Virus record (IMG/VR): IMGVR_UViG_3300036822_000118
Location: 1 to 20,124 of that record
Reading direction: 5' to 3' (one strand)
DNA from: a virus
DNA length: 20,124 nt
Under the pieces are notes generated by a model that was not told the DNA's origin, made no database searches, and saw only the letters and a program-made list of their open reading frames with translations. The position numbers and the translations under genes were made by a program. Below, in pieces: positions 7,789 to 14,910 of this stretch. Numbering within the stretch: position 1 is the stretch's first letter; every line of letters starts with the position of its first letter.

Positions 7789-9692
7789 GGCATCTGTCCA
7801 GTAAAACCAGGAGGAGGTGACTTCTGTCCCTTAAAGGACGGAGGAGATGGCTTCAGCCCAAACAACGTAACAGCTGCGGATGCCCGTGCAATCAAAGCCG
7901 CCGGAGCTGTCTCTTGCGCCACAAACTCCGGCGGCGATTTGATCTGAGCTACGAAGTGACCACCGAACGCCTCGGCGAACAGGCCGACCGTTCTGACTAC
8001 GATCGGGGCCGACTCAACCAGCATGAGCTGGCCAGCCGACGGCCTGATCCCACTGCCTAAGCTAGTGGCTGGAGCGTGTCCGACCAGCACCATCTCGGCC
8101 GACGAGGCGACCCGATTGATGTTCCCAACCAGGACCGGCGCAGACGGAGCGAGTGTCAGGCCGCCGGCAGGCGGATTGACGAACACGCCGGCCGTCTGTG
8201 CTATGACTGGCGGCAGCGAGGAGAGCGTTATGTTCACTCTCGCCGGAGCAATGACCAGACCGGACAGCACCGAGGGCGCCGTCTCAGTCAGCGTCAGGCT
8301 GGCCTTAGCTGGCACGATCGACCAGTTCACCGACAGCGAGACAACCGGAGCAGTCTCAGCCAGCACCAGGTCTGACTTTGGCACTATCAGCACGACGTTG
8401 GCGGACAGCGCCACGGTCGGCGCGATCTCCGTCAAGGCCAGGCTAGCCTTCGGCGGAACGATGCTGATCGAGGCGCTCGATTGAACGCCAGGAGCACTGG
8501 AGGTCAGCACCATCTCATATTGAGATGGTGCTATAGATACGTTAGCGGTGAGCGCGAGGCTCGGAGCGGTTTCCGTTAGCGCCAATCCGACCGACGGAGG
8601 ACTGACCGCAACATTAGCACTGACCGCGAGACTAGGCGCGGTCTCCGTCAAGGTCAGATTGACCCGCGGAGGAACGATACTGACCGAGGCGCTCGACTGA
8701 ACGCCCGGAGCACTGGTGGTCAGCACCATCTCATATTGAGGTGGTATCGAAGATACGTTAGCTGTGAGCGCGAGACTCGGCGCCGTCTCGGACAGCGTAA
8801 GAGTTGCCTTGGGCGGACTGACCCCAACCGGAGTTGAGACGATCGGTGCGGTCTCGGTCAGCACCAAGCCGACCGATGGAGGACTGATCGCAATATTGAC
8901 AACGGAGCTCGGAGCAGTCTCAGTCAGAGTCAATCCGACCGACGGAGGACTGACCGAAATATTAGCACTGACTAGAACGCTCGGCGAAGTCTCACTAAGA
9001 ACCAGAGCCGCGCTCGGCGGACTGATCGAGACGCTAGCTCCGGCCGAGACAATCGGCGCCGTCTCACTCAAGACCAGCGCGCGACTGGCCGGAGAGATAT
9101 TGACATTGTTCGAGAGCAGGACGCTTGGAGCCGTCTCACTCAGGCTCAACGCCACGCTCGGCGGAACAATAGCAACGTTGGCAGTTGTAGTGACCGAGGG
9201 CGCGGTCTCGGTAAGACTGAGCGCGTAGCTTGCGAGCGAGATATTGAGATTGTTCGAGAGCAGAACTGTCGGAGCTGTCTCACTCAGACTGAGCGCCACA
9301 CTCGGCGGAGAGATGGCAACGTTGGCGGCTACGGTGACCGACGGCGCGGAGGTATTTAGTGCGAGCTCATTGGCCGACGGAGAAATGGCAAAGTTGTTAG
9401 TGGTCGCGACCGATGGAGCGGTCTCGCTGAGGAGCATCTCATAAGTGGCAGGCGAGATGCTGGAATTAGCGGTGGTAACTACTGAAGGAGCAGTAGTGGT
9501 TAGCGTAAGTTCATAAGCAGAAGGCGATTCTGGTGTGTCAACGGCGGCGAGAATGGAGCCTTGAACGATCGGGTATGGCCTAAGTTGTGGGCCACCGCCT
9601 AACTTGCGAGGAGTGTAGAACGAAGGCTGCGCCAAAGCTGGAGCCGCGACTCCAACCGGCAACTCCTTGAGCAAACTGTAGACATAGTACAT
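7785..9692 (-). CDS. Tandem 24-residue repeat protein, about 22 copies, 635 aa
   Basis: The unit is roughly LTLTETAPSV followed by a variable 6-8 residue strand and ISPPS, spaced every 22-25 residues through about residues 59-576. The N-terminal 58 residues are unique. The C-terminal 59 residues change to a short PPxF motif (SPPEFVAQ, PPSFKGQ, PPGFTGQ). Composition is Ser/Thr/Pro/Ala/Val rich with no cysteine in the repeats, which suggests an extended beta structure such as a fibre or spine. ATG at 9692 with AGGAGAA upstream; its stop overlaps the next start (ATGA). No signal peptide, so virion incorporation rather than Sec export is likely. No enzymatic motif seen. Probably a tail fibre, head fibre or decoration protein. 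Confidence 0.85.
   Translation of the reverse strand: MYYVYSLLKELPVGVAAPALAQPSFYTPRKLGGGPQLRPYPIVQGSILAAVDTPESPSAYELTLTTTAPSVVTTANSSISPATYEMLLSETAPSVATTNNFAISPSANELALNTSAPSVTVAANVAISPPSVALSLSETAPTVLLSNNLNISLASYALSLTETAPSVTTTANVAIVPPSVALSLSETAPSVLLSNNVNISPASRALVLSETAPIVSAGASVSISPPSAALVLSETSPSVLVSANISVSPPSVGLTLTETAPSSVVNIAISPPSVGLVLTETAPIVSTPVGVSPPKATLTLSETAPSLALTANVSSIPPQYEMVLTTSAPGVQSSASVSIVPPRVNLTLTETAPSLAVSANVAVSPPSVGLALTETAPSLALTANVSIAPSQYEMVLTSSAPGVQSSASISIVPPKASLALTEIAPTVALSANVVLIVPKSDLVLAETAPVVSLSVNWSIVPAKASLTLTETAPSVLSGLVIAPARVNITLSSLPPVIAQTAGVFVNPPAGGLTLAPSAPVLVGNINRVASSAEMVLVGHAPATSLGSGIRPSAGQLMLVESAPIVVRTVGLFAEAFGGHFVAQIKSPPEFVAQETAPAALIARASAAVTLFGLKPSPPSFKGQKSPPPGFTGQMP
7965..9518 (-). 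repeat. Tandem repeat tract, about 22 units of 66-75 bases
   Basis: The tract encodes the ETAP...SPPS units. A higher-order repeat of 216 bases (three units) is visible: 8451-8562 closely matches 8667-8778, including the YEMVL...SAPGVQSSAS units. Units differ at many third positions, so the array is old enough to have diverged, but the 216-base copy is more recent. Confidence 0.85.
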
Positions 9693-9696
9693 TCAA

Positions 9697-10020
9697 TCAA
9701 ATTCTCCTAACACTCCACGGGAAGGCGCGACCAGTACCAGTGGTTTGCTTCAGGGTGAACTTGGCTTGGGTCGTCACATCGATCGGCGGCGACTTCTTAC
9801 CATTGTTGACCTGCGTATGCTGATAGGTGCCCTTCCAGCACTGACGATAGTTCACTCCATCAATCATGTCGTAGACGCGCAGCTCGACCAGATCGCCGAG
9901 CGCGAGGTTGACGGTGTCGACGCCGAACACGTAGGTCGCCGCCGCCGTCGGACTATCCAGTATGTGCTCAGTGCCAATCGTAGCCGTCTGAGAGCCGGAG
10001 TTATCGACCGTCCACGCCAT
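9697..10020 (-). CDS. Small phage structural protein, 107 aa
   Basis: ATG at 10020 overlaps the upstream stop as TGATG. The codon just before it is TTG and is not needed as a start. A GGAG lies 9-12 bases upstream. The product is beta-rich: MAWTVDNSGSQTATIG, an acidic LGDLVELRVYDMIDG strand, then QCWKGTYQHTQ and a basic C-terminus. No signal peptide or membrane segment. The ELRVYD...W.GTY pattern resembles small virion proteins of rhizobial and other alphaproteobacterial phages, without a firm function. It sits between the duplicated-half protein and the 24-residue repeat protein and is probably translated with them. Confidence 0.72.
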   Translation of the reverse strand: MAWTVDNSGSQTATIGTEHILDSPTAAATYVFGVDTVNLALGDLVELRVYDMIDGVNYRQCWKGTYQHTQVNNGKKSPPIDVTTQAKFTLKQTTGTGRAFPWSVRRI

Positions 10021-10868
10021 CAATACACTCCGTATACTGCTATGCCGGGACCACCAATCGCAGCTCTAACGGACTGGCATCTAGCTGCGATGCGAGTGCC
10101 AACGGGGACACTAATTGGGCAAAAACTGGTATTGGATGCTAGGGGGATGGCGTTGTAATTTCCGATGTAAGTTCCCAAGATATGAGAAGTGAACGGTAGT
10201 ATTATCTGTTCTGAGCCTCCAGCACCGATGGCGACATCGATCAGAAAATCACATGGATTCCCTACATTTTGTTGACCGTTGTCAAAGACTGCAAAAATTC
10301 CAGCATAGTCCCTCGCGGTCGATGCTGTCAGTTGAGCATATGATCCCATCACGTTGGCGGTAGCATTCGGCGTCAACAATGTTCCGTAACTGGTAGCCGA
10401 AACAAAACCGATATCATCTACGCCAGAAAATCCTTCCACCTGGGAGAACCCACCGTCAAACAATTTAATTTGCACAAAATTTTGTGGAAATGACGCTGAC
10501 GATGATTGAGATCGAGCAGAAATTCGCGTGCCTTGAAGTATTACCAGCGGGAACGCCACACGTACTATTTGATTCTGGTTATAAGGAGGACCTGTGAGAA
10601 TATTGGAGATGACAACCTGCTCCGAACCAGCACCTCCGATAGCTATATCCACACCAGAGTTCACCAGACTATAGCCGTTAAGATCACAGAAGATCGAGAA
10701 CTCAACCCAGCAAGTGTCGAATGGAGTGGATGCGATAAGCTGGGTATAGGCGCCCTTTGTGTTAGGAGTGGCCGAAGAGGTGATAGCAGTCCCTAGCGTT
10801 GCCGCAGCGTTTGTGCCGACATCAGTTGCATTGCAGATGTCTAGAATTGAAGGAAATCCGCCAGGCAT
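10020..10868 (-). CDS. Two-repeat beta-rich structural protein, 282 aa, in an AT-richer stretch
   Basis: The protein is an internal duplication. GAYTQLIAST (residues 39-48) recurs as GSYAQLTAST (165-174), VDIAIGGAGSEQVVIS (73-88) as IDVAIGAGGSEQIILP (200-215), and GTRISARSQS as GTRIAARCQS. Each half is about 125-130 residues of predicted beta structure, probably a fibre or tip module. The ATG at 10868 is three bases after the upstream stop, and the stop overlaps the next start. The coding DNA is visibly lower in G+C than its neighbours (24 of 60 bases at 10441-10500), which suggests separate acquisition. The repeated module resembles ones found in alphaproteobacterial tail proteins; receptor-facing function is inference. 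Confidence 0.8.
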   Translation of the reverse strand: MPGGFPSILDICNATDVGTNAAATLGTAITSSATPNTKGAYTQLIASTPFDTCWVEFSIFCDLNGYSLVNSGVDIAIGGAGSEQVVISNILTGPPYNQNQIVRVAFPLVILQGTRISARSQSSSASFPQNFVQIKLFDGGFSQVEGFSGVDDIGFVSATSYGTLLTPNATANVMGSYAQLTASTARDYAGIFAVFDNGQQNVGNPCDFLIDVAIGAGGSEQIILPFTSHILGTYIGNYNAIPLASNTSFCPISVPVGTRIAARCQSVRAAIGGPGIAVYGVY

Positions 10869-10870
10869 CG

Positions 10871-11308
10871 CTACTGTCCAGCTCCACTGCTCATCGTAGC
10901 AAGAATTGCGTTCGCTCTGGCCTGGGTCAGCAACGAATGGTTGACGAGGTACTGCAAGGAGTTCTTAATCGTACTGTGGTTCAGATTGAGTCCCTGGGTC
11001 ACCTGCATTGCGAACAAGAACTGGGCAACGTTGTTGTCCGTGCTAGCTCGAATCCCAGCCAACTCCGCAGCTGTAAATGCCATGATGAAGTCGAAAGTCA
11101 CAAGGACATTCGCGAGCGTTGGCGCAGTAACCGTGACCGTCGTACGCGTCGACGCGTCCCACGCCACGGTCGGACCAAGCGGCGGCAGACCAGAGACCTT
11201 AGCAAGACCATTTGCGGCAAGCGTCGCATCATCCGCGACCGGATCAGTGTCGCTCGGACACCACGAAACCAACTCGCCAGTCGTGTTATGATAGACGTAG
11301 ATGGCCAT
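10871..11308 (-). CDS. Small virion/tail-associated protein, 145 aa
   Basis: The ATG at 11308 overlaps the previous stop (TGATG). A longer in-frame extension upstream only covers the neighbouring gene in another frame, so it is rejected. Residues 1-60 include MAIYVYHNTTGELVSW and DTDPVADDATLAANGLAKV, a pattern common at the N-termini of small phage tail/fibre-associated proteins. The C-terminal half is helical (FLFAMQVTQGLNLNHSTIK, SLLTQARANAILATM). No signal peptide or membrane segment. A tail-fibre assembly or virion role is plausible, but only the family-like N-terminus and context support it. Confidence 0.72.
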   Translation of the reverse strand: MAIYVYHNTTGELVSWCPSDTDPVADDATLAANGLAKVSGLPPLGPTVAWDASTRTTVTVTAPTLANVLVTFDFIMAFTAAELAGIRASTDNNVAQFLFAMQVTQGLNLNHSTIKNSLQYLVNHSLLTQARANAILATMSSGAGQ

Positions 11309-11862
11309 CAGTTCAGCGCCTCGAATGTGAAGTCGTGAACCTGCATTGTCTCTACGGTAGAGCCAGATCGCAAGAACTGAGGACTGAGCACGTTGGCCGC
11401 AGTCAAATCCACCGTGACCGGTGCGGGCACGGAGGCCGGGATCATCACCGGCTGCAGCGTGCTGGCCACCACCGCGACGTTCGCGGAGAACAGACCCATC
11501 ACCAGCAGCGAGCCGGTCGCTCCCAGCGCCCTGCACCGCACCATAAGCTCCATGTTCCAGCTCAAATTGGTCTGCGACGGAGTCAGCGCGAACGCGGCAG
11601 AGGATCCAACGATGGTGCCGGTGGCGTCCACACCGGAGCCCCAATACATATTGAAGGTCCCGTTGCCAGGCGTAATTCCCGTCGTCATGCGACCAAATAT
11701 CCTCATGCGCACGGCCTTGCCGACGTAGCTAAAATAGTTCGATCCCAGGATCGGCAGATTGGCTATCGGCAGCAGCGCCTTGTTGGTGGCCGCCAGTGTG
11801 ACCGCGGCCACGTCTGCACTGATGTGGGGCGCGCGAGTATCAACGTAGAATTGGCCATCCAT
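11308..11862 (-). CDS. Phage structural protein of unknown role, 184 aa
   Basis: ATG at 11862 with GAGG about ten bases upstream. The product is beta-rich with little charge: YVDTRAPHISADVAAVTLAA at the N-terminus, NYFSYVGKAVRMRIFGRMTT, then YWGSGVDATGTIVGSSAAF and LSWNMELMVRCRAL. The GSGVDATGT..SSAAFAL pattern is one I associate with virion surface or tail proteins in alphaproteobacterial phages. It lies 16 bases after the upstream gene and overlaps the next by one base. No enzymatic residues are seen. A role in the virion surface or fibre is inferred from context. Confidence 0.72.
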   Translation of the reverse strand: MDGQFYVDTRAPHISADVAAVTLAATNKALLPIANLPILGSNYFSYVGKAVRMRIFGRMTTGITPGNGTFNMYWGSGVDATGTIVGSSAAFALTPSQTNLSWNMELMVRCRALGATGSLLVMGLFSANVAVVASTLQPVMIPASVPAPVTVDLTAANVLSPQFLRSGSTVETMQVHDFTFEALN

Positions 11863-11878
11863 GGACGGACCCTCAGGT

Positions 11879-12322
11879 TCAAGTCAGTTCGAAGATGCCG
11901 TTAGCGCTCGGCGTGATCGTGAGCGTGTTACCGGACGTGATGGAGAATTGAGCAGTTGAGAGCTGAGAGAAGCACAGTAGCTTGTCAGGTGTGCCAGACG
12001 ATTGGCGAATGACTGCAAACTTCACGTTGGCGATGCTGCCGGCCGCCGCCGTCCAGACCAGCGCCGCCGCGTTCCAGCGCCACACCTTGGCTGATGCGCC
12101 ATTGGCCCAGGTGATACCTGTCATCGGTTTACCCGAGGTCGAGTATCCATTGGCTACGGTCACCTCTCCAGTCACCGATCCCTTTGTAGAGAGCGTCAGG
12201 GTTGCTGCGTTTGAGGCCGACGTATACAGACTCATCCGAAACGTATTGGTGTCCAAGTCCATCGTGCCATCGGCCAGTTTCTTCTTCGCGATGTTGTAGA
12301 ACGTCCACGCACCCGCTGCCAT
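11879..12322 (-). CDS. Phage structural protein of unknown role, 147 aa
   Basis: AGGAGA lies six to eight bases before the ATG at 12322, so the start is firm. The protein begins MAAGAWTFYNIAKKKLADG, then FRMSLYTSASNAATL and a Trp-rich middle (ITWANGASAKVWRWNAAALVW), and ends with FAVIRQSS, LLCFSQLSTAQFSI and a C-terminal strand. This resembles a known group of small phage virion proteins beginning with the WTFYN.AKK.. motif. Its function is not established to my knowledge. It starts the block of virion genes just after the sugar-modification cassette and two bases beyond the DUF115-like gene. Confidence 0.75.
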   Translation of the reverse strand: MAAGAWTFYNIAKKKLADGTMDLDTNTFRMSLYTSASNAATLTLSTKGSVTGEVTVANGYSTSGKPMTGITWANGASAKVWRWNAAALVWTAAAGSIANVKFAVIRQSSGTPDKLLCFSQLSTAQFSITSGNTLTITPSANGIFELT

Positions 12323-12323
12323 G

Positions 12324-13172
12324 TCAGTCTCCTATCTCTGGTGACACCTGCGTTCCGAGCTCTGCAGCGATCCTCATGATCGCTGCAATCAGCCCTTTGC
12401 CTCGCACATTGAGTCGGAATTTATCACCGTGCTCATGAATTAATGCTTGGAAGTCCACCGCCTGCCTCATCATCCACGGTGCGCACATGAAGCTGCACCA
12501 CAAGTCCTCCCGACCCTCCGGGCGCAACCAGGTCTTGAGCCGCATGTCATCGTCGTTCTCCGGCTGCGCGTAACCGTGGTGATCATCGTCCATCCAGCAG
12601 CTGTCCAGGCCGAATATATCGAATGTGCGAAAGCCCAGCATGGTCAGCAACAGGATGGCACGAATGGCGACCGTAGTGCCACCCGTGATTGGATTGAATC
12701 GATTGAAGTAATACTGTTTCAACAGGTCCATCTCTGGCTGGCCGCCCGAGCAGCAGTGCCAGATCGTAACGTCGCGATCCTTGCAGAGTTCGAACGCAAC
12801 TGGATGGCACTGAGCAGCCAACAGGTAGCGACACTTCTCAACTGGAGTTGCAACAAATCGAGCATTGAATTCCCGCGCATCCAGCATCACCATGCAGGAC
12901 GGGCGGATGTTGCGATCTATGCACCACTGGTAGGAGCCATTCAGCGCGATGACCTTGGCGCCGTTCCAGTAAGCATTGATCAGATCGCGCTCGGTGGTCC
13001 TCAGCGATGGACCGCCGCAGACCAACGCGACCCTCTCCTCATTCGGTGCATGCGGGTACGCCTGGGGCAGTTGCCGACGGATGTTGGCCTTGACCTGCTC
13101 AATGATCACCTCGTCTGGGACGTTGCAACCATCCTCCGGATTGAACGTCACCTTGTGGAGTATCTCATTCAT
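12324..13172 (-). CDS. DUF115/Maf-type 6-hydroxymethylpterin-pyrophosphokinase-like or glycosyltransferase-like protein, 282 aa
   Basis: The nucleotide-binding motif VALVCGGPSL (residues 48-57) and the following IALNGSYQWCIDRNIRP (75-91) with MVMLDARE match the DUF115 / Maf-flag10 superfamily. Members include the archaeal MptE pterin enzyme and motility-associated factors that glycosylate flagellin. Further motifs are PITGGTTVAIRAILL and FDIFGLDSCWMDDDHH (about 165-200), as in phage and bacterial members. It starts with an ATGA overlap from the methyltransferase and completes a three-gene cassette with a GT9-like enzyme. A role in sugar transfer to a virion protein or a host surface structure is inferred. 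Pterin synthesis is unlikely from the context. Confidence 0.75.
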   Translation of the reverse strand: MNEILHKVTFNPEDGCNVPDEVIIEQVKANIRRQLPQAYPHAPNEERVALVCGGPSLRTTERDLINAYWNGAKVIALNGSYQWCIDRNIRPSCMVMLDAREFNARFVATPVEKCRYLLAAQCHPVAFELCKDRDVTIWHCCSGGQPEMDLLKQYYFNRFNPITGGTTVAIRAILLLTMLGFRTFDIFGLDSCWMDDDHHGYAQPENDDDMRLKTWLRPEGREDLWCSFMCAPWMMRQAVDFQALIHEHGDKFRLNVRGKGLIAAIMRIAAELGTQVSPEIGD

Positions 13173-13741
13173 GGCTTACCCACCACATAGAGCGCGGAGC
13201 CGCACAGGTCGCGCGCGTCGATCACGTGACCCAGGGTGCGCAAATGGTCGAGCCACCACCTGAACGGTCGCACCGTCAGGTGCAGCGGCTGGTCGATCAC
13301 CAGTCCGAACTGGTCCGGCACCAGCGCGATCTGGAGCCACGTGGTGCGGCACACCGATATGATCCGATCTAACGCCAGCATGGTATACTCGGGCGGCACG
13401 TGCTCCATCACGTCACAGCAGAAGCCATAGTCATAACCGAGCCACTGGCGCCTGGCCCAGTCGCCCCACAACTCCTGCTCGATGAACCGCCGGCGCGGGA
13501 CGTCGGGGTGCAGGCCAGCGGCAGTGATGTCGAGCCAGCTCACATCAAACCCAAACTCAGCAAACTTCAGACCAGCCTCGCCCGTGCCGCAGCCGACGTC
13601 GATCAATGACGCCCTGGCTTGGGGGTGCATCACCTGGAGGAAGCGATCAACGTTCTCCAAACCTGGAGAGTACTCACGATATTCCGGCACATCACTCCAC
13701 AGTTCGGTGTACTTGTCACGCTCAATGTCGGTGATACTCAT
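13169..13741 (-). CDS. Class I SAM-dependent methyltransferase, 190 aa
   Basis: Motif I is LIDVGCGTGEAG (residues 46-57). The acidic residue after strand 2 is in VSWLDITAAGL and a motif-IV-like segment is FCCDVMEHVPPE. The fold and length suit a small Rossmann methyltransferase with no target-recognition domain. I set the start at the ATG at 13741 (MSITDIERDKYTELW), typical of the family. Longer frames up to 13825 have no ribosome binding site and overlap the GT9-like gene more deeply. Even the chosen start lacks a clear purine run and probably relies on coupling (20-base overlap). Context suggests sugar or protein O-methylation rather than DNA methylation, but the substrate is unknown. Confidence 0.8.
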   Translation of the reverse strand: MSITDIERDKYTELWSDVPEYREYSPGLENVDRFLQVMHPQARASLIDVGCGTGEAGLKFAEFGFDVSWLDITAAGLHPDVPRRRFIEQELWGDWARRQWLGYDYGFCCDVMEHVPPEYTMLALDRIISVCRTTWLQIALVPDQFGLVIDQPLHLTVRPFRWWLDHLRTLGHVIDARDLCGSALYVVGKP

Positions 13742-14906
13742 CACAGTCACGCTGGGCCAGAGCGCTGGGCCAGTCTTCATCCGAGACTTGGCGACAGAGC
13801 TTGACGTTGTCGTACCATCTTGCACACCACCTCCAGCTCGACCAATGAGACAGAAGTCCGGTCACTCTGGGATGGCCGATCGCTCCTGCGAGGTGGAGCG
13901 CCGCCGTGTCCACGCTGACGATCTCATCCATGGCCATCATCAACCCGGCGCAGTCGGCGAAGCTCTCGAGCTTGTGGGGGATGATCCCGTGGTCGGCGGC
14001 CTCGTCGGAGCCCTGGGACTGGACGCTATGCAACTCTGCGTCACCGCCGAGGGCCTGGGCCAGCAGGTCGAGCTCAATCTCTCTGGGGTAGTCCCCGACG
14101 CTGGGCTTTCCCACGGACCAGGCCACACCTATCCGCCTTCGCATCTTCGATCCCAAATCTATGTGCCACTTGTTGGATGTATGCATGGGCGGGCGGAGGT
14201 ACGGCACCCCAGACACTATGTCCGGAGTGATATTGAGTATGTAGAGCAAATGGAGGATCGGAGCGAAGAAGTCGCAGTCGATCGGCTCAGCGACCACGAT
14301 CCCACACTGCTCGGCCATCTTGCGCAGTTCGGGAGGCATGACCATGATCGTCTTGGGCATGTCCCGCACGTAGCGCATCATCATGATGCTGTCACCGAAC
14401 CCATGGGCGTGGATCAGGAGCAGCCGCTTCCCGGTCAGTGGCTCACCCTTCCACGGCCGCAGACCCATGGTGAGCGCCTGCTCGACCTGGGGTCTCATGA
14501 ACGGTCTGCTTTGCTCACACTCCCAGTACTCGTGCAGACCCTCGCGCCACCGACCGGCCGCCAGCAGGACCATGGCCCGGTTGAACTTGGCCCTCAGGGT
14601 GGGGGCCGCCAGGAGGGTCAGATCGGCTTCCACGAGGGCGTCCGATAGCTCGTTGCGCTTGTACAGCTCAACCACTCGGTTGAAGTGGAGGAGGTAGTCA
14701 TTGATGTCCACCCTCAGCTCGTTGGTGATCCTTCGCCTGCCGATCGCTCTACCTTGGTGAAATACCAGGGTGGAGTCGGGCACGCCCGCCCCACCCCTGA
14801 CCTCGAACACCTCTCCACAGCCGGTCAATCCCCTCCAGCCATAGGAGGTCTGCTCGCAGGACACGATCGGATCCATGTCCGGCACGTCGTCGAAGAAGCC
14901 ATTCAT
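13722..14906 (-). CDS. TPR-like plus GT9-type glycosyltransferase-like protein, 394 aa
   Basis: Residues 70-135 are TPR-like helices (YLLHFNRVVELYKRNELSDA, then FNRAMVLLAAGRWREGLHEY). Residues 150-390 resemble the GT9 (heptosyltransferase) fold joined to TPRs in many bacteria and phages: LLLIHAHGFGDSIMMMRYV (162-180), RIGVAWSVGKPS (258-269), and the nucleotide-sugar-site motif DEIVSVDTAALHLAGAIG (327-344) followed by WSSWRWCARWY and a final DW. In this family the VDTA..HLAGA segment is the hallmark. The N-terminal 60 residues are unassigned and contain several Cys. It begins five bases after the capsid paralogue and overlaps the methyltransferase. Likely acts on a glycan; acceptor unknown. 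Confidence 0.8.
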   Translation of the reverse strand: MNGFFDDVPDMDPIVSCEQTSYGWRGLTGCGEVFEVRGGAGVPDSTLVFHQGRAIGRRRITNELRVDINDYLLHFNRVVELYKRNELSDALVEADLTLLAAPTLRAKFNRAMVLLAAGRWREGLHEYWECEQSRPFMRPQVEQALTMGLRPWKGEPLTGKRLLLIHAHGFGDSIMMMRYVRDMPKTIMVMPPELRKMAEQCGIVVAEPIDCDFFAPILHLLYILNITPDIVSGVPYLRPPMHTSNKWHIDLGSKMRRRIGVAWSVGKPSVGDYPREIELDLLAQALGGDAELHSVQSQGSDEAADHGIIPHKLESFADCAGLMMAMDEIVSVDTAALHLAGAIGHPRVTGLLSHWSSWRWCARWYDNVKLCRQVSDEDWPSALAQRDCDEYHRH

Positions 14907-14910
14907 CGCA

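Noticed and set aside
7965-9518. CRISPR array
   Set aside because: The repeats are in-frame, degenerate, adjoining protein-coding units without unique spacers.
10871-11644. Longer upstream start for the 145-residue gene
   Set aside because: The extension overlaps the preceding gene in another frame and looks like shadow protein. The TGATG at 11308 gives a clean coupled start.
13742-13825. Earlier start for the methyltransferase
   Set aside because: There is no ribosome binding site, and the added residues overlap the glycosyltransferase-like gene. The family usually starts near the YxELW segment.
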